NCBI RefSeq assembly: GCF_005405145.1
Contig: NZ_BJDM01000003.1
Coordinates: forward strand, 1 to 64,000
Source of the DNA: Paucilactobacillus kaifaensis
Lineage (GTDB): Bacteria > Bacillota > Bacilli > Lactobacillales > Lactobacillaceae
Length of the DNA: 64,000 nt
Direction of reading: 5' to 3'
The translations under genes and the position numbers were made by a program. Shown one piece after another: positions 21,837 through 32,600 of this stretch. The notes under the pieces are model-generated. The model worked only from the letters and a program-made list of their open reading frames with translations, made no database searches and was not told where the DNA came from. The number at the start of each line of letters is the position of its first letter. The first letter of the stretch is position 1.

Positions 21837-23515
21837 TTCATCAGAAATACGTAGATGAGTACATACAGGCTTATAATAGTGGGCAAATTAAGCTTAACAA
21901 AGAGCGTATCATGTTGATTGAATATTTACAGAAATATGTGCTCTCAAATGATCAACTTTATTTCGATGAAGAGAAAATTAATGATTGCGTTGCTTTTACC
22001 GAAAAGTGGTTTTTCCCAACAGTTTTGTTTCAGAGATTCTTATTTGCATTTGTGTTTTTGTATGATACAAGAACTGATGATGTTTATTACGATGAACATT
22101 TTTGGGTGCTGGGTCGTGGCGCAGGTAAGAACGGTTCGATTAGTGCATTGAGTGCATTCTTTATCAGTCCGCTTAATAATGTACCTGGTTACAACGGTTC
22201 AATTGTCGCTAACTCAGAAGAGCAAGCCAAAACTTCAATTACTGAAATTTATAACACAGTACAAGGCAGTGAGACGCTTAGTGATATGTTTAGGGCTAAC
22301 AAGTCTGCTATCGAGGTTCCTGACACTAGTTCTGTTGTCACTTATCAAACATCTAACGGCAAAACGAAAGATGGACTGCGTGATGGGTTTGATGTGTTTG
22401 ATGAAATCCATATGTATGCTGACGATTCAGGTGTGCAGGTTTATGAGTCTGGATTAGGTAAGGTGCCAGAGTCGAGGCAATTCGAAGTTGGCTCTGACGG
22501 CTATGTACGTGATGGCTATCTGGATAAGAAAAAAGACATTGCATTGCAAGTTATGCAAGGAGAATTACCACCAGACACAATGTTTCCGTTTTGGTGCAGA
22601 CTTGATGATGAAAGTGAAGTTGACAATGTTGATATGTGGGAAAAAGCCAATCCAATGTTGTCTAAGCCATTAACATCTTATGGCAAAACTTTGTTTAGAA
22701 AAATCAAAAAACAATATGTAAAAATGCAGTCTGAACCAAGTATGCGCGAAGAATTTTTAACTAAGCGGATGGATTTGCCACTTAAAGACCCTGAGAAATC
22801 CGTTGCACCATATGATCAAGTTAAGGCTACCAACCAAATAATTCCATATGACAAATTAATAGGCCATGAAGCTATAGGATCTGTTGACTTTGCTAGTATA
22901 CGGGATTTTACAGCCAATGGTTTAACTGTCAAGTTGGATGGAAAACAATATTATTTAGGCCACCAATTTGCGCGTAAAGGTTTTGTAGATCGTTATTATG
23001 GTTATTCAACTAACCCGGCTGACCGCCCTAAAAACGTCCCTCCAATCGGAAAGTGGGAACAACAGGGACTAATTACTATCTTGGATGAATCAACAATCGA
23101 TCCACAAAAAGTTGTCGATTGGTTTGTTGAGCAACGTGAAAAATACTTAATTAAAAAGGTAGTACTAGATAACTTCCGGGCAGATTTGCTACGGAAGTTT
23201 TTTGAAGATGCAGGTTTCGAAGTTGTTGTAATTAGAAATCCTACCGCTATTGACGGACTGCTTGCTCCAAGAATTGAAAACGGATTTGCCAGTGGGCTAT
23301 ATGTTTGGGGCGATGATCCATTACTACGATGGAACACTCAAAACGTACTAGTAACTATTGATTCACGAGGTAATAAGAAGTATGGCAAAAAAGAAGAAAT
23401 CAGGCGAAAAACTGATGGCTTCAAAGCGTTTGAATACGGACAGTATCTAGTTGATGAGTTGCCAGACTGGGATATTGGTGCAGAACTAGATATGATTTCT
23501 GATATTGATTTTTAA
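21833..23515 (+). CDS. terL: Terminase large subunit
   Basis: 560 residues. The ATPase domain has Walker A GRGAGKN at 94-100 and Walker B VFDEIHMY near 190. The nuclease domain has acidic SVDFASIRDF near 345, and further Asp residues (VVLDNFRADL, about 445). It drives DNA into proheads and cuts the genome ends. Confidence 0.96.
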   Translation: MIHQKYVDEYIQAYNSGQIKLNKERIMLIEYLQKYVLSNDQLYFDEEKINDCVAFTEKWFFPTVLFQRFLFAFVFLYDTRTDDVYYDEHFWVLGRGAGKNGSISALSAFFISPLNNVPGYNGSIVANSEEQAKTSITEIYNTVQGSETLSDMFRANKSAIEVPDTSSVVTYQTSNGKTKDGLRDGFDVFDEIHMYADDSGVQVYESGLGKVPESRQFEVGSDGYVRDGYLDKKKDIALQVMQGELPPDTMFPFWCRLDDESEVDNVDMWEKANPMLSKPLTSYGKTLFRKIKKQYVKMQSEPSMREEFLTKRMDLPLKDPEKSVAPYDQVKATNQIIPYDKLIGHEAIGSVDFASIRDFTANGLTVKLDGKQYYLGHQFARKGFVDRYYGYSTNPADRPKNVPPIGKWEQQGLITILDESTIDPQKVVDWFVEQREKYLIKKVVLDNFRADLLRKFFEDAGFEVVVIRNPTAIDGLLAPRIENGFASGLYVWGDDPLLRWNTQNVLVTIDSRGNKKYGKKEEIRRKTDGFKAFEYGQYLVDELPDWDIGAELDMISDIDF

Positions 23516-23533
23516 TTGAAAGAAGGTGAGTTA

Positions 23534-24682
23534 ATGGCAATATTTGAGAACTTCATGGAGTTATTTCAAAAGCGGCAAGATGCTAGTTATATGTTTGATG
23601 TTGATTATTTAGATGATGTTGGCGACAAGATATATGCCAAAAGAATGGCTGTTGATAAAGTTATCAACTTTATTGCAAGAGCTGTTAGCACAACTGAATT
23701 TAAGTTTTACAACGGCACCAATGATTTAAAATCTCCATGGGATTATAAACTCAATGTGAGACCTAACACTGATTTATCCGCGGCTAATTTTTGGCAAGAA
23801 GTTGTTTACAAATTGATTAAGGATAACGAAGTGTTAGTCATCAAGAATGATACTGACGATTTACTGATTGCTGATAGTTTTGTTAGACACGAGTCTGCTA
23901 ATTTTCCTGATATCTTCGATGGAGTAACAGTTAAAACTTACCAATTTAAACGTTCGTTCAACATGGATGAAGTTTGGTATATGACTTATAACAATGAAAA
24001 TTTAGAACGATATGTTAGTGGCCTTTGGGGTGATTATGGACGCTTACTTGGTCGATTAATTGAAATTAATCTTAGAAATAATCAGATACGAGGAACCGTT
24101 AAAGCCAACATTGCTCAGGGAACACAAGAACAGAAACAAGCATTACTACAGAAATATGTTGATAAGATATTTAGTTCGTTTAAAAAGAATAGCGTTGCAA
24201 TTGTGCCAGTTACTGATGGGTTTGAGTATAACGAAGTATCTGGTACCGCAGGCGAGAAAAACCAGTCAGTTGATGAGATTAGTAAGCTGCTGGCAGGCTT
24301 CACTGATGAAGTAGCCAATATTTTAGGTGTTCCGCCAGCTTTAGTGCACGGGCAGAATGCCGAGGTCGACCAGAATAGTAAGTCGTTTATCCAGTATTGC
24401 TTAAAGCCTTTGCTGAATAAGATAGATGATGAGTTGAACGCTAAACTGTTTACACAAGCTGAATACGAGTCTGGTAAGCACGTTGAAACGGTAGGAATTG
24501 ATCGTCCTGATATGTTTGATGTTGCAGAACCAATAGACAAATTAATCAGTTCTGGTGTGGCTAATCCTAATGTTATCTTGCATGAGTTGGGTTTAGCTAA
24601 ACGTCCTAATGGTGACGAGTATGTGATTACTAAGAACTATACGACACAATCGAAAGGTGGTGATTTAGATGACAACAATTAA
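23534..24682 (+). CDS. Phage portal protein, HK97 family
   Basis: 382 residues; the usual length for this family. Typical sequence blocks include the N-terminal region and GFTDEVANILGVPPALVHG (about 255-275). It forms the dodecameric vertex for DNA passage. The ATG at 23534 follows AGAAGGTGAG; an upstream in-frame start is rejected. It overlaps the protease gene by 14 nt. Confidence 0.93.
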   Translation: MAIFENFMELFQKRQDASYMFDVDYLDDVGDKIYAKRMAVDKVINFIARAVSTTEFKFYNGTNDLKSPWDYKLNVRPNTDLSAANFWQEVVYKLIKDNEVLVIKNDTDDLLIADSFVRHESANFPDIFDGVTVKTYQFKRSFNMDEVWYMTYNNENLERYVSGLWGDYGRLLGRLIEINLRNNQIRGTVKANIAQGTQEQKQALLQKYVDKIFSSFKKNSVAIVPVTDGFEYNEVSGTAGEKNQSVDEISKLLAGFTDEVANILGVPPALVHGQNAEVDQNSKSFIQYCLKPLLNKIDDELNAKLFTQAEYESGKHVETVGIDRPDMFDVAEPIDKLISSGVANPNVILHELGLAKRPNGDEYVITKNYTTQSKGGDLDDNN

Positions 24683-25433
24683 TGTTAAAGGCCCAATTGT
24701 AGCTGACGGTGACAAGTGGTTTTATGATTACTTCAAAATGCCTGCAACTGCTCCAAAGGATATTAACGACTCATTGCCTGAGGATGGTTCGGATGTCGAT
24801 GTAGTGATTAATTCTGGCGGTGGAATGATTGATTCTGGTAGTGAGATTTATACTGCATTAAAGAGCTACAAAGGCACGGTTAATGTTCAAATTGTAGGAA
24901 TGGCTGCTTCTGCTGCGTCAGTAATTGCTATGGCAGGTGATCACATTGCTATGAGCCCAACTGCTCAAATGATGATTCACAACGTGCAGTCTAGTGTATA
25001 TGGTGATTCAGTTGACCATCAGAAAGAGGCCGCAGTATTAGAAACGTTTAACAAAAGCATTTCGGCTCCGTATGTTGCAAAAACTGGTATGTCTCAAGAT
25101 GATGTGCTGAGTATGATGGATAAGACTACTTGGTTAAATGCCGATGATGCAAAGGCTAAGGGCTTAGTTGATGAAGTTATGTTTGACGAGACGGAACCAG
25201 AATTACAATTAACGGCTGCGTATAACGCTGGCTTAGTTGCTCCGGACGTGATTAACAAAGCACGTGAGGCTTTAGTTGACAAGACTAAGAGTAGCAAAGC
25301 CAGTGAACAAGTTATCACAATTGATGACAAAGCACTTTCTAAAATAGTTGCTGAACAGATTAACGTACTTGAAACAAAATATAAAAATCAATCAAACGAA
25401 CAGTCTGATACATTTCAGCCGTTCGTTTTTTAG
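24669..25433 (+). CDS. Head maturation protease, ClpP-like
   Basis: 254 residues. The ClpP fold shows the nucleophile Ser in GMAASAASVIAMAG (about 79-92) and the catalytic His in MMIHNVQ (about 102). It removes the scaffold part of the capsid protein during head maturation. A C-terminal helical extension may be the scaffold. Confidence 0.94.
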   Translation: MTTINVKGPIVADGDKWFYDYFKMPATAPKDINDSLPEDGSDVDVVINSGGGMIDSGSEIYTALKSYKGTVNVQIVGMAASAASVIAMAGDHIAMSPTAQMMIHNVQSSVYGDSVDHQKEAAVLETFNKSISAPYVAKTGMSQDDVLSMMDKTTWLNADDAKAKGLVDEVMFDETEPELQLTAAYNAGLVAPDVINKAREALVDKTKSSKASEQVITIDDKALSKIVAEQINVLETKYKNQSNEQSDTFQPFVF

Positions 25434-25458
25434 TTCAAATAAAAAGGAGAGAAACACA

Positions 25459-26649
25459 ATGACAATGAAATTAAATACTAAGGAATTTTCAAACTTTGCC
25501 GAAAAGCGAAGTGCATATGCAGATGCTGTAAAAAATAGTGCAGACGCAGAAACACAACAAACTGCTTTCTCTGCAATGATGGACGCTTTAAGTGAAGACT
25601 CAATGAACGAAATTACAAAACAAGTTAATTCCAAGGCTGCTGAAATGTTTTCAGCACGTCAAAACGATAGCAAAATCACGAACGAAGAAGTTGAATTCTT
25701 CAATGCAATCACTACTGATGTAGGCACTAAGGAACCCAAATTATTACCACAAACAGTTATCACAGAAGTATTTGATGATATGGTTCAAGAACATCCAGTA
25801 TTAGGATTGATTGGACTACAAAATCAAGGTATTAGTTTGAAAGTTATTCAATCTGATGCCAAGGGTGCAATTGTTTGGGGTAAGATTTTCGGTGATATTC
25901 AGGGACAGCTTGACGCAACATTCAACATTACCGAAGCAGACCAAAGTAAGGCCACTGCATTTGTTGCATTACCTAAAGATATTGAAGATTTCGGGCCTGC
26001 ATGGATTAAACAATATGTAGTTACGCAAATTACGGAAGCTTTTGCAGCTGGTGCTGAATCGGCATTCATCGTTGGTGATGGTAACAACAAGCCAATCGGT
26101 TTAAATCGTCAAGTTCAGAAAGACGTAACAGTAACAGGTGGTGTATATCCAGAAAAGACATCAGCGGGGACACTGACTTTTGCTAACACCAAGACCGCTG
26201 CTAAAGAACTGGCCGGACTAATCAAACAGTTATCAACTAAGGAAGATGGACATCCGGTTGTTGCTAAAGGCAAGACCGTATTGTTGATGGCTCCGGGTGA
26301 TTCATTAGATGTAGAAGCACAGTTCATGGTGCAGAACTTAGCCGGCCAATTTGTGACAGCAATGCCATTTGGACTTACAACTGCTGAATCTGAATTTGTA
26401 CCAGAAGGAAAAGTTATTGCATTCGTTCAAGGGCGTTACAATGCTTATCAAGCTGGATCATTGAGCATTCAATCGTTTGACCAGACTTTGGCAATGGAAG
26501 ATATGGATTTATACATTGCTAAACAGTTCTTCTTTGGTAAAGCTAAAGATAATAATGCTGCTGTAGTTTATGATTTGGCACTTGCAACTCCCGGAACAAC
26601 CACTAATGAACCAACAACCGGTGGCGAAGAAGAAACTGCAAAAGCCTAG
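25459..26649 (+). CDS. Major capsid protein, HK97 family
   Basis: 396 residues. The first 75 or so residues are charged and helical, as for a delta-domain scaffold that the upstream protease removes. The rest is an HK97-type capsid fold (VPEGKVIAFVQGRYNAYQ near the C-terminus). GGAGAGAAACACA precedes the ATG at 25459. A Glu/Thr-rich tail (TTNEPTTGGEEE) may be surface exposed. Confidence 0.93.
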   Translation: MTMKLNTKEFSNFAEKRSAYADAVKNSADAETQQTAFSAMMDALSEDSMNEITKQVNSKAAEMFSARQNDSKITNEEVEFFNAITTDVGTKEPKLLPQTVITEVFDDMVQEHPVLGLIGLQNQGISLKVIQSDAKGAIVWGKIFGDIQGQLDATFNITEADQSKATAFVALPKDIEDFGPAWIKQYVVTQITEAFAAGAESAFIVGDGNNKPIGLNRQVQKDVTVTGGVYPEKTSAGTLTFANTKTAAKELAGLIKQLSTKEDGHPVVAKGKTVLLMAPGDSLDVEAQFMVQNLAGQFVTAMPFGLTTAESEFVPEGKVIAFVQGRYNAYQAGSLSIQSFDQTLAMEDMDLYIAKQFFFGKAKDNNAAVVYDLALATPGTTTNEPTTGGEEETAKA

Positions 26650-26676
26650 TAATTAAAATTTGGAGGTAATTGATTT

Positions 26677-26883
26677 ATGTATACAGTGATTCGTAAGTTT
26701 AAAGATGGCAACCCTAAGGCAGAAGGACATATCTATGAAGTTGGGGATGAATACCCATTTCAAAAATATGCTGGAGCAACTACCAAGGCACGTATTGCTG
26801 AACTAACAAAAGAAGAAGGGCCTAATGATAGTTTTGATGGGCCTGTTATTTTGGAAGTGGATTTAGACGAAAAAGAAAAGTAG
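26677..26883 (+). CDS. Small head-region protein, 68 residues
   Basis: ATG follows TTGGAGG. Soluble, acidic C-terminus (VILEVDLDEKEK). Its position after the capsid gene suggests a minor head protein. No firm family. Confidence 0.65.
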   Translation: MYTVIRKFKDGNPKAEGHIYEVGDEYPFQKYAGATTKARIAELTKEEGPNDSFDGPVILEVDLDEKEK

Positions 26884-26894
26884 TAGGTGATTAA

Positions 26895-27200
26895 ATGGCT
26901 GATCAAGCACTCAAAAATGCTGATCTTGCTCAGCAATTAAAAACGAAGTTACGTATTTTTCATAATGTCGATGATCAACGATTGGACAGGATGATTGAAG
27001 TTTCTAAGCAAGTAATTGCGCGTGATACAGGGTATGAAGAAATAGACGACCCTAAATTCATTGAGTTAGTTTTAGAACGATGCCGCTATGACTACAACGA
27101 CTCGTTAGAATTCTTCAATGCTAATTTTCAATCAAATTTGTTGAGTCTTTCATTAGATGGTTATGTTCCTAGTGAGGAAGGTGAGACTGATGGCGATTAG
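26895..27200 (+). CDS. Head-tail connector, gp6-like
   Basis: 101 residues, all-helical, matching the gp6/QLRG connector type (KLRIFHNVDDQRLDRMIEVSK, RCRYDYNDSLEFF). It forms the ring below the portal. Overlaps the next gene by 11 nt. Confidence 0.85.
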   Translation: MADQALKNADLAQQLKTKLRIFHNVDDQRLDRMIEVSKQVIARDTGYEEIDDPKFIELVLERCRYDYNDSLEFFNANFQSNLLSLSLDGYVPSEEGETDGD

Positions 27201-27582
27201 ACCACAATTTGAATATGAGCCACCAAAGATTAAGACCAGGGATATTAATACTCCGGTCTATTTTTATACTCAAAATTCAACGGGACCAGAGCCGGGTACT
27301 GATAAGGGTGATCAACTCTTTTGGTGCTTAGCCGAAGTTTACGATCCGAGTTCTAAGGATTTATCCATCCTAGATTCTCACAGTGTTAATGAGGGTGTCA
27401 CAATTAACATCCCTGATCCACTAGGCGAGTATCTGCCGTCAAATAAACATTTGGCTGAAATAGATGACTACCGCTATAAGGGACAAGATGGCAAGCCTAA
27501 AACATGGGATATTGTTGAAGTTAGTCCTGACTTTCATGACAGTCGTTTTATCAAAATAATCCTAGGACGTGATGGATCATGA
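27190..27582 (+). CDS. Head closure (head-tail adaptor) protein
   Basis: 130 residues, beta-rich, in the SPP1 gp16-like position between connector and tail completion genes. The ATG at 27190 follows AGGAAGGTGAG. Overlaps the next gene by 4 nt. Confidence 0.75.
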   Translation: MAIRPQFEYEPPKIKTRDINTPVYFYTQNSTGPEPGTDKGDQLFWCLAEVYDPSSKDLSILDSHSVNEGVTINIPDPLGEYLPSNKHLAEIDDYRYKGQDGKPKTWDIVEVSPDFHDSRFIKIILGRDGS

Positions 27583-27986
27583 GCGTAAACATTCGAGGCA
27601 TGGACGAAGTCTTAGCCAATATGGAGAAGAAGTTGGGATCTAGATCAGTGGCTAGATATAGTAACGAGGCGTTGAATGTTGCGGGTAGGTATATGGCTGT
27701 CCGCCTAAAATCGGCAGTTAGTTCATATCGGGACACTGGCGCAACGGTTAATGAAGTTACTGTGGGTCAAGCTCGTCTGAAAGGCGGAGTTCGAACAATT
27801 AAGATTGGTTGGGATGGTGGTGGCTCTAAGCAACGATATAGATTAGTGCATCTTAATGAGTTTGGCTATACTCGCTTTGGTCGTAGTTATAGCCCTCGTG
27901 GTATTGGTAAGGTTCAGAATGCTTATGAGAGTTCTAAGCAACCAATGAAAGCATTGGAAAAACACGAATTGGAGAAATTGTTATGA
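27579..27986 (+). CDS. HK97 gp10-like tail component
   Basis: 135 residues. Matches the gp10 family (LNVAGRYMAVRLKSAVSSYRDTG, YRLVHLNEFGYTRFG). It has a role in tail completion or head-tail joining. ATGA overlaps on both sides. Confidence 0.88.
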   Translation: MSVNIRGMDEVLANMEKKLGSRSVARYSNEALNVAGRYMAVRLKSAVSSYRDTGATVNEVTVGQARLKGGVRTIKIGWDGGGSKQRYRLVHLNEFGYTRFGRSYSPRGIGKVQNAYESSKQPMKALEKHELEKLL

Positions 27987-28375
27987 TTCAAGACATGTTA
28001 ACGAATATATATACCGAATTAACGAGTGATTCAGTTATTAAACAATTTGTTGGTAATCGGATCAGATACTATGACTATCCAGAAAATGAGGACACTAACC
28101 AAACTAAAATGATCATTAATCCATTGCGACCACCACAAGAACAAGTTGGTGGGAGCGATCAAGGTTTAACAACCAATTTTATTTTCCAAATTGACGTTCA
28201 ATCGACAGACAGAAAAATATGTAAACAAGTACAGGCGGCCGTCAAACAACAGATGACTGCCTTACATTTTGCCCAATTAACAGATGGCTTAGACGAGTAT
28301 TTCCCTGAAACAAAGTTATTCGTTGACGCTAGACGGTATGAGGGCAACACGGAAATTTATGACACTAATTATTAA
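27983..28375 (+). CDS. Tail completion protein, gp17-like (DUF3168 type)
   Basis: 130 residues between gp10-like and major tail genes, the standard place for the tail terminator. Contains IYTELTSDSVIKQFVGNRI and FQIDVQSTD, as in that family. Confidence 0.78.
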   Translation: MIQDMLTNIYTELTSDSVIKQFVGNRIRYYDYPENEDTNQTKMIINPLRPPQEQVGGSDQGLTTNFIFQIDVQSTDRKICKQVQAAVKQQMTALHFAQLTDGLDEYFPETKLFVDARRYEGNTEIYDTNY

Positions 28376-28393
28376 TAGAAAAGGGGAACTCAA

Positions 28394-29005
28394 ATGTTAG
28401 TAGGATTTAAGAGATTGACAACACAAATTTTTGACAATGATGGCAAGCCAAAAGGTGATCCAATTGTTATTGAAGGTAAACAAAACAAAGGTGCCACAAC
28501 TAAAGCGGATATTTCAGGCCTTTCAAAGGATCCAACCAAAGTTGCTGGATCAGACATCACCTATTACATCTCTCGTACGGGTGTTGGGGATGTTAAGGCT
28601 GATCTTGGTTTATTGGATGTTCCAGAAGATGAAGCCGATCTATTGTTAGGATGGTTAGCATCAGAAAGTGGCATTTCTTATTTAGGCGAAGCAACAGAAG
28701 CACCTTATGCATCAATGCTGCTTGAATCGTCTGATGGTCACGGTAATGTTGCATTACTTGGTTTCTTCCGAGGCACATTCTCACGTGACAAAGTTTCGAT
28801 GGAATCATTGGACCCAGCAGAAACATTTAAACCAGAAGCAGACGACTGGTCATATTCTGCAATGGCATCTGATGCAGAAGATGAAACCAAGGGTCAGTAC
28901 ATTGGTAAATATGCTGGAGCAGATGAAGAAGCAATTACAAAATTGCGTGAACAAATTTTGCATACTTCCGAAACGACAACGGAACCAACGGCACCAACAG
29001 CTTAA
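28394..29005 (+). CDS. Major tail (tube) protein
   Basis: 203 residues in the phi13/TP901-type tail tube family (VGFKRLTTQIFDNDGK at the start, ADLGLLDVPEDEADLLLGW). A low-complexity TTEPTAPTA tail ends the product. AAAGGGGAAC precedes the ATG. A terminator follows, which would allow high expression of this most abundant tail protein. Confidence 0.9.
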   Translation: MLVGFKRLTTQIFDNDGKPKGDPIVIEGKQNKGATTKADISGLSKDPTKVAGSDITYYISRTGVGDVKADLGLLDVPEDEADLLLGWLASESGISYLGEATEAPYASMLLESSDGHGNVALLGFFRGTFSRDKVSMESLDPAETFKPEADDWSYSAMASDAEDETKGQYIGKYAGADEEAITKLREQILHTSETTTEPTAPTA

Positions 29006-29021
29006 TTGATGATAGGAAGCC

Positions 29022-29058
29022 AACGGGATTATGACTTAGTTCATGACCCCGTTTTTTT
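29022..29058 (+). terminator. Terminator after the major tail gene
   Basis: AACGGGATTATGA pairs with TCATGACCCCGTT, 12 of 13 pairs including one G-U, followed by seven T. Partial termination here would set a drop in expression for the downstream tail genes. Confidence 0.85.
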
Positions 29059-29076
29059 GTAAGGAGAGAAAAAAAT

Positions 29077-29391
29077 ATGTCAAAACCTGTAAAAATTGAT
29101 TTGATGATTAACGGAGAATTAAAACATTTTGAAGATGATTTTGTGCCATTTTCTAAGCATATTGAAATGCTAGAAATGAACGAAAAAGTTTCAAAAGGTG
29201 AAACTAGCCAAGTTGATTGGTTCAAACAAAAAGCTGCATTTGTCGCTAGTTTATTTCGCGATCCAGAAGTTACAGAAAAGTCGGTAATTAACGGACTAAG
29301 TGCTGCCACTGCAGACGATGACATGGAAACCGTAATTGCTGAAATGCTAGGTATAGACCCAAACGAAGTAGCGGAGATACCGATAGCGTAG
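29077..29391 (+). CDS. Tail assembly chaperone gpG-like
   Basis: 104 residues. This is the frame-0 product of a lambda G/GT-type chaperone pair that binds the tape measure protein during tail assembly. AAGGAG precedes the ATG. A slippery site near its end gives a longer product (see 29077-29588). Confidence 0.88.
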   Translation: MSKPVKIDLMINGELKHFEDDFVPFSKHIEMLEMNEKVSKGETSQVDWFKQKAAFVASLFRDPEVTEKSVINGLSAATADDDMETVIAEMLGIDPNEVAEIPIA

Positions 29392-29588
29392 CCTCCGCAA
29401 AAGAAGCGTTAGATGGTGCATACACGATGATTAAGTCAGTGCTTCAAGCCTTTCCCGGGTTCACCATCAATGACGTTTTAAACACAGATTATGGAAAGCT
29501 AATTAGCACTATTGAAGCAAAAGAACCAAAAGAGCAGAAAAAAGAAGATGAAGTTATGGACTTATTTGACTTTGTTAAGTCTATCTAA
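29077..29588 (+). CDS. Tail assembly chaperone gpGT-like, -1 frameshift product
   Basis: 170 residues if ribosomes slip -1 at CCCAAAC (29358-29364). The site is correctly phased as C-CCA-AAC in frame 0. The -1 frame is open to TAA at 29586 and encodes a helical, charged C-terminus (KEQKKEDEVMDLFDFVKSI). The T part has no start codon with a ribosome binding site, so it depends on frameshifting. Confidence 0.88.
29358..29364 (+). other. Programmed -1 ribosomal frameshift site CCCAAAC
   Basis: Heptamer of the X-XXY-YYZ type in the zero frame, at codons 94-96 of the gpG-like gene, 27 nt before its stop. Confidence 0.85.
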
Positions 29589-29621
29589 TGGTTCAAATAT
29601 TGAATGAGAGGAGGAAATGTT

Positions 29622-32600
29622 ATGGCGGAACCATTAGGACAAATGGTCATTGAATTAGGACTTGATAGTTCAGCGTTTGGTAAAGGAATAACTGGGGCTA
29701 AACAGCAAGTTAAATATGCGATGGCTGAAATGAAGTCGGGTATGTCTGTAATGTCTGCTAGTGGTCGTCAGTTGGACGTATTACAACAAAAGCAACGTGG
29801 TTTGACTAATGTTATGACCGCACAGGAACGTGTTGTTAGGAGCCTAAAACAGTCCTATGACAATTCGTTTGTTAATGGGAAAGCAACTACTCAAACTGGT
29901 AAGCTAGCTACACAGTTACAAAATGCGACTAGTAAACTAGCTTCGTTCAAAACTCAACTTGCTAATAATGCTGGAGCAATGGCAAAAATGAGAGTTGAAA
30001 CAACCGGTTGGACTGGGGCACTTAATAAAATTGGTCAAGGAGCCACTAGCGTTGGTACTAAGATGTCAGCTATGGGATCAGCGGTTAACAGAGTGTCTGG
30101 TCCAGTTGCACTTGGATTAGGACTAGCTGCTAAATCTGCAATTGATTTTGATTCTCAAATATCAGCAATGGGTCCACTGCTGACAAACGGTGGTGCTGTT
30201 ACTGCTAAATTCAGGGCACAGCTTGATCAATTATCGAGCAGCTCAAAAAAATGGTCAGAGCAGTATGGTATTTCAACAACTGATATCAACAACGCTATGT
30301 CAGAGATGATAAAACGTGGTTTTACGACTAAACAAGTTATGGGGTCAATGCCGGCCGTTTTGGACGCTTCTAAGGCATCTGGTGAAAGCCTAGGAACAGT
30401 TATGCAAGCTACAGCTTCTATTGTTGAACAATTTGGTTTAAAGACTAATTCTGTTAAAGGAACCATGAAGAATACTCAAATGGTTACTGATTCACTAACC
30501 TATGCAGCTAATGCAACCGCTGCTGGATTTGGTGATATGTCAGAGGCTATGAGCTACGTTGGACCGGTTGCCAAAGGTCTTGGCCTAAGTGTTCAAGAAA
30601 CAGCTGCTGCTATTGGTATCTTAAGTAACCGTGGTATTGAGGGACAAAAAGCAGGTACTAACTTGCGAGGGATGTTAACTTCGTTGGTTAAGCCTACTAA
30701 ACAAAATACTGCTGCGTTCAAATCTATGGGTATGAGTGCTAAAGATCTGAACGAGGATTCACATAATTTACCTAAGTTAATTGACGATATTTCCAATGGC
30801 ACCAAAGGGTGGACTAAAGCTGAGCGTACTCATGCTATTGCACAAGCTTTTGGGCGTGAAAACCAAGCCGCTGTTAATGCGTTAGTTGAGTCTGGTTCAG
30901 ACAGTTTGCGTAAACTAACTAAGAATACAGAGGACGCTGGTGGTGCAACCAAGAAAGTTGCTGATCAATTAAATGATACTAAAGCTAACCAGATTAAGAG
31001 ATTCCAGTCATCTATTCAAGTATTAGGTATTACGATTGGTGAGAAACTGTTGCCAACATTAACGCCGCTTGTAAAAGAGGCTACAGACGTTGTCAACGGA
31101 TTTGCGCATATGGATTCGGCCACACAAAAAACTATTATCCATATGGGATTAGCAGTTGCAGCCGCTGGTCCATTGCTTAAAACACTGGGTGGAATCACTA
31201 AAGGATTTGGTCTTGTATCTACTGGTGTTGTAGGCGTGATTGCCAGAATCTCTGGTTGGTCAGCTAAGAATGCTGTATTGAAAGGTTCATTAGACGCAAC
31301 CGCTGCTGCTACATCAAGCAACAAAACTATTGTTGATAAATTTGGTAATGCATTAAATGGCACAAGCAAAACATTGACTACAGTTAATGGAACAACGGCA
31401 ACTGCTAAAACAGGATTCCAATTATTTGGTAAGAGTTTGACAGTTGCGCAGGGTGGCGTTGGTGTATTAGGAACTGCGTTAACACCATTGGGAGCTACAT
31501 TAATTGGAGTTGGCGTTGCAGTTGCCGCTGGTGTTGCAGTTTGGGAACTTTGGGGTAAGAAAGCCTATGAATCTGCTAAACGTACAGCGGAATGGGGATC
31601 TGATGTTGGTACTGCTGCTGACAAGTCTCTTGGCAAGTTTAAGTCATTTGAAACTACTGCTGGCGCTTCTCTTAACAACTTTTCAATAAATGGAAAGAAA
31701 TCGGCCAAAAGTGTTTCAAAGGCTTTTGACGATATGGCAAAACAGGTTGATAGTGACGCAAAGAAAACTAATAGTGGTCTGGAGAAGTCTCTAAGCAAGT
31801 TGCCAACAAGTGTGCAAGCGTTGGTCAGAAAAGGCATTGAAGAAACAGAAAAATCAAATACTAAGGCTGCTAGTTCTGCTAAAAAAACAGCTGCCGAGGT
31901 TAACACGATTATGGAACATTCTGCTAAGGACCATTACAAGCTAACCAAAGACGAGGGTATCATGGTTGGTAATGCTCAACAGAGTATGGCCGATCAAGAA
32001 CTCAAAGTGCTTGGCATTTCTGGTAAGAAGAAAAAGGCCATCTTAGCCGCCATGAATAATGACGTAAGTAAGATGACTAAAGATCAGCTTAACCAGACTC
32101 GAATTGATCTGGAAGATTCGTTGGATAAGGAAGCTGACAGATATACTAAACAGAAGAAAGTTTTAAAAGATTACTACAAGGACGGCACTATAAGTTCTAA
32201 GGAATACAAAGCTGCCGTCAAAGAATTAGGCAGCACGCACAAACAGACTGATGATCAGATTGTTGCTGGTCTGTATAACACAATGAAAGCCTCTGGCATG
32301 AGTACCAACTCAATGAAAGCTGAGTTCTCATCGCTGGGTTACACCTGGTCTAGTGTTAAAAAGATCATTGATGATCAAGCTCAGAGTGCATCTAAGTCTG
32401 GTAGTGCTTTAGTTAAGACAACTACCGGAATGAGTAAGAGTGTTAAGGCCGCCGCCAATACTTGGAATGAATTAATTTTCGATCCAAAAACTGGGAAAGT
32501 CAGCACTAATGCACAAGAAGAAATTAACAAAGCCACAGGTAGTTCCAAAGATTGGAATGCTATTATGTTACTTGCTAAGAAAGGACATCTATCCACTAAT

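Noticed and set aside
25348-25458. N-terminal extension of the capsid gene frame.
   Set aside because: It overlaps the protease gene in another frame, and a good ribosome binding site sits directly before the ATG at 25459.
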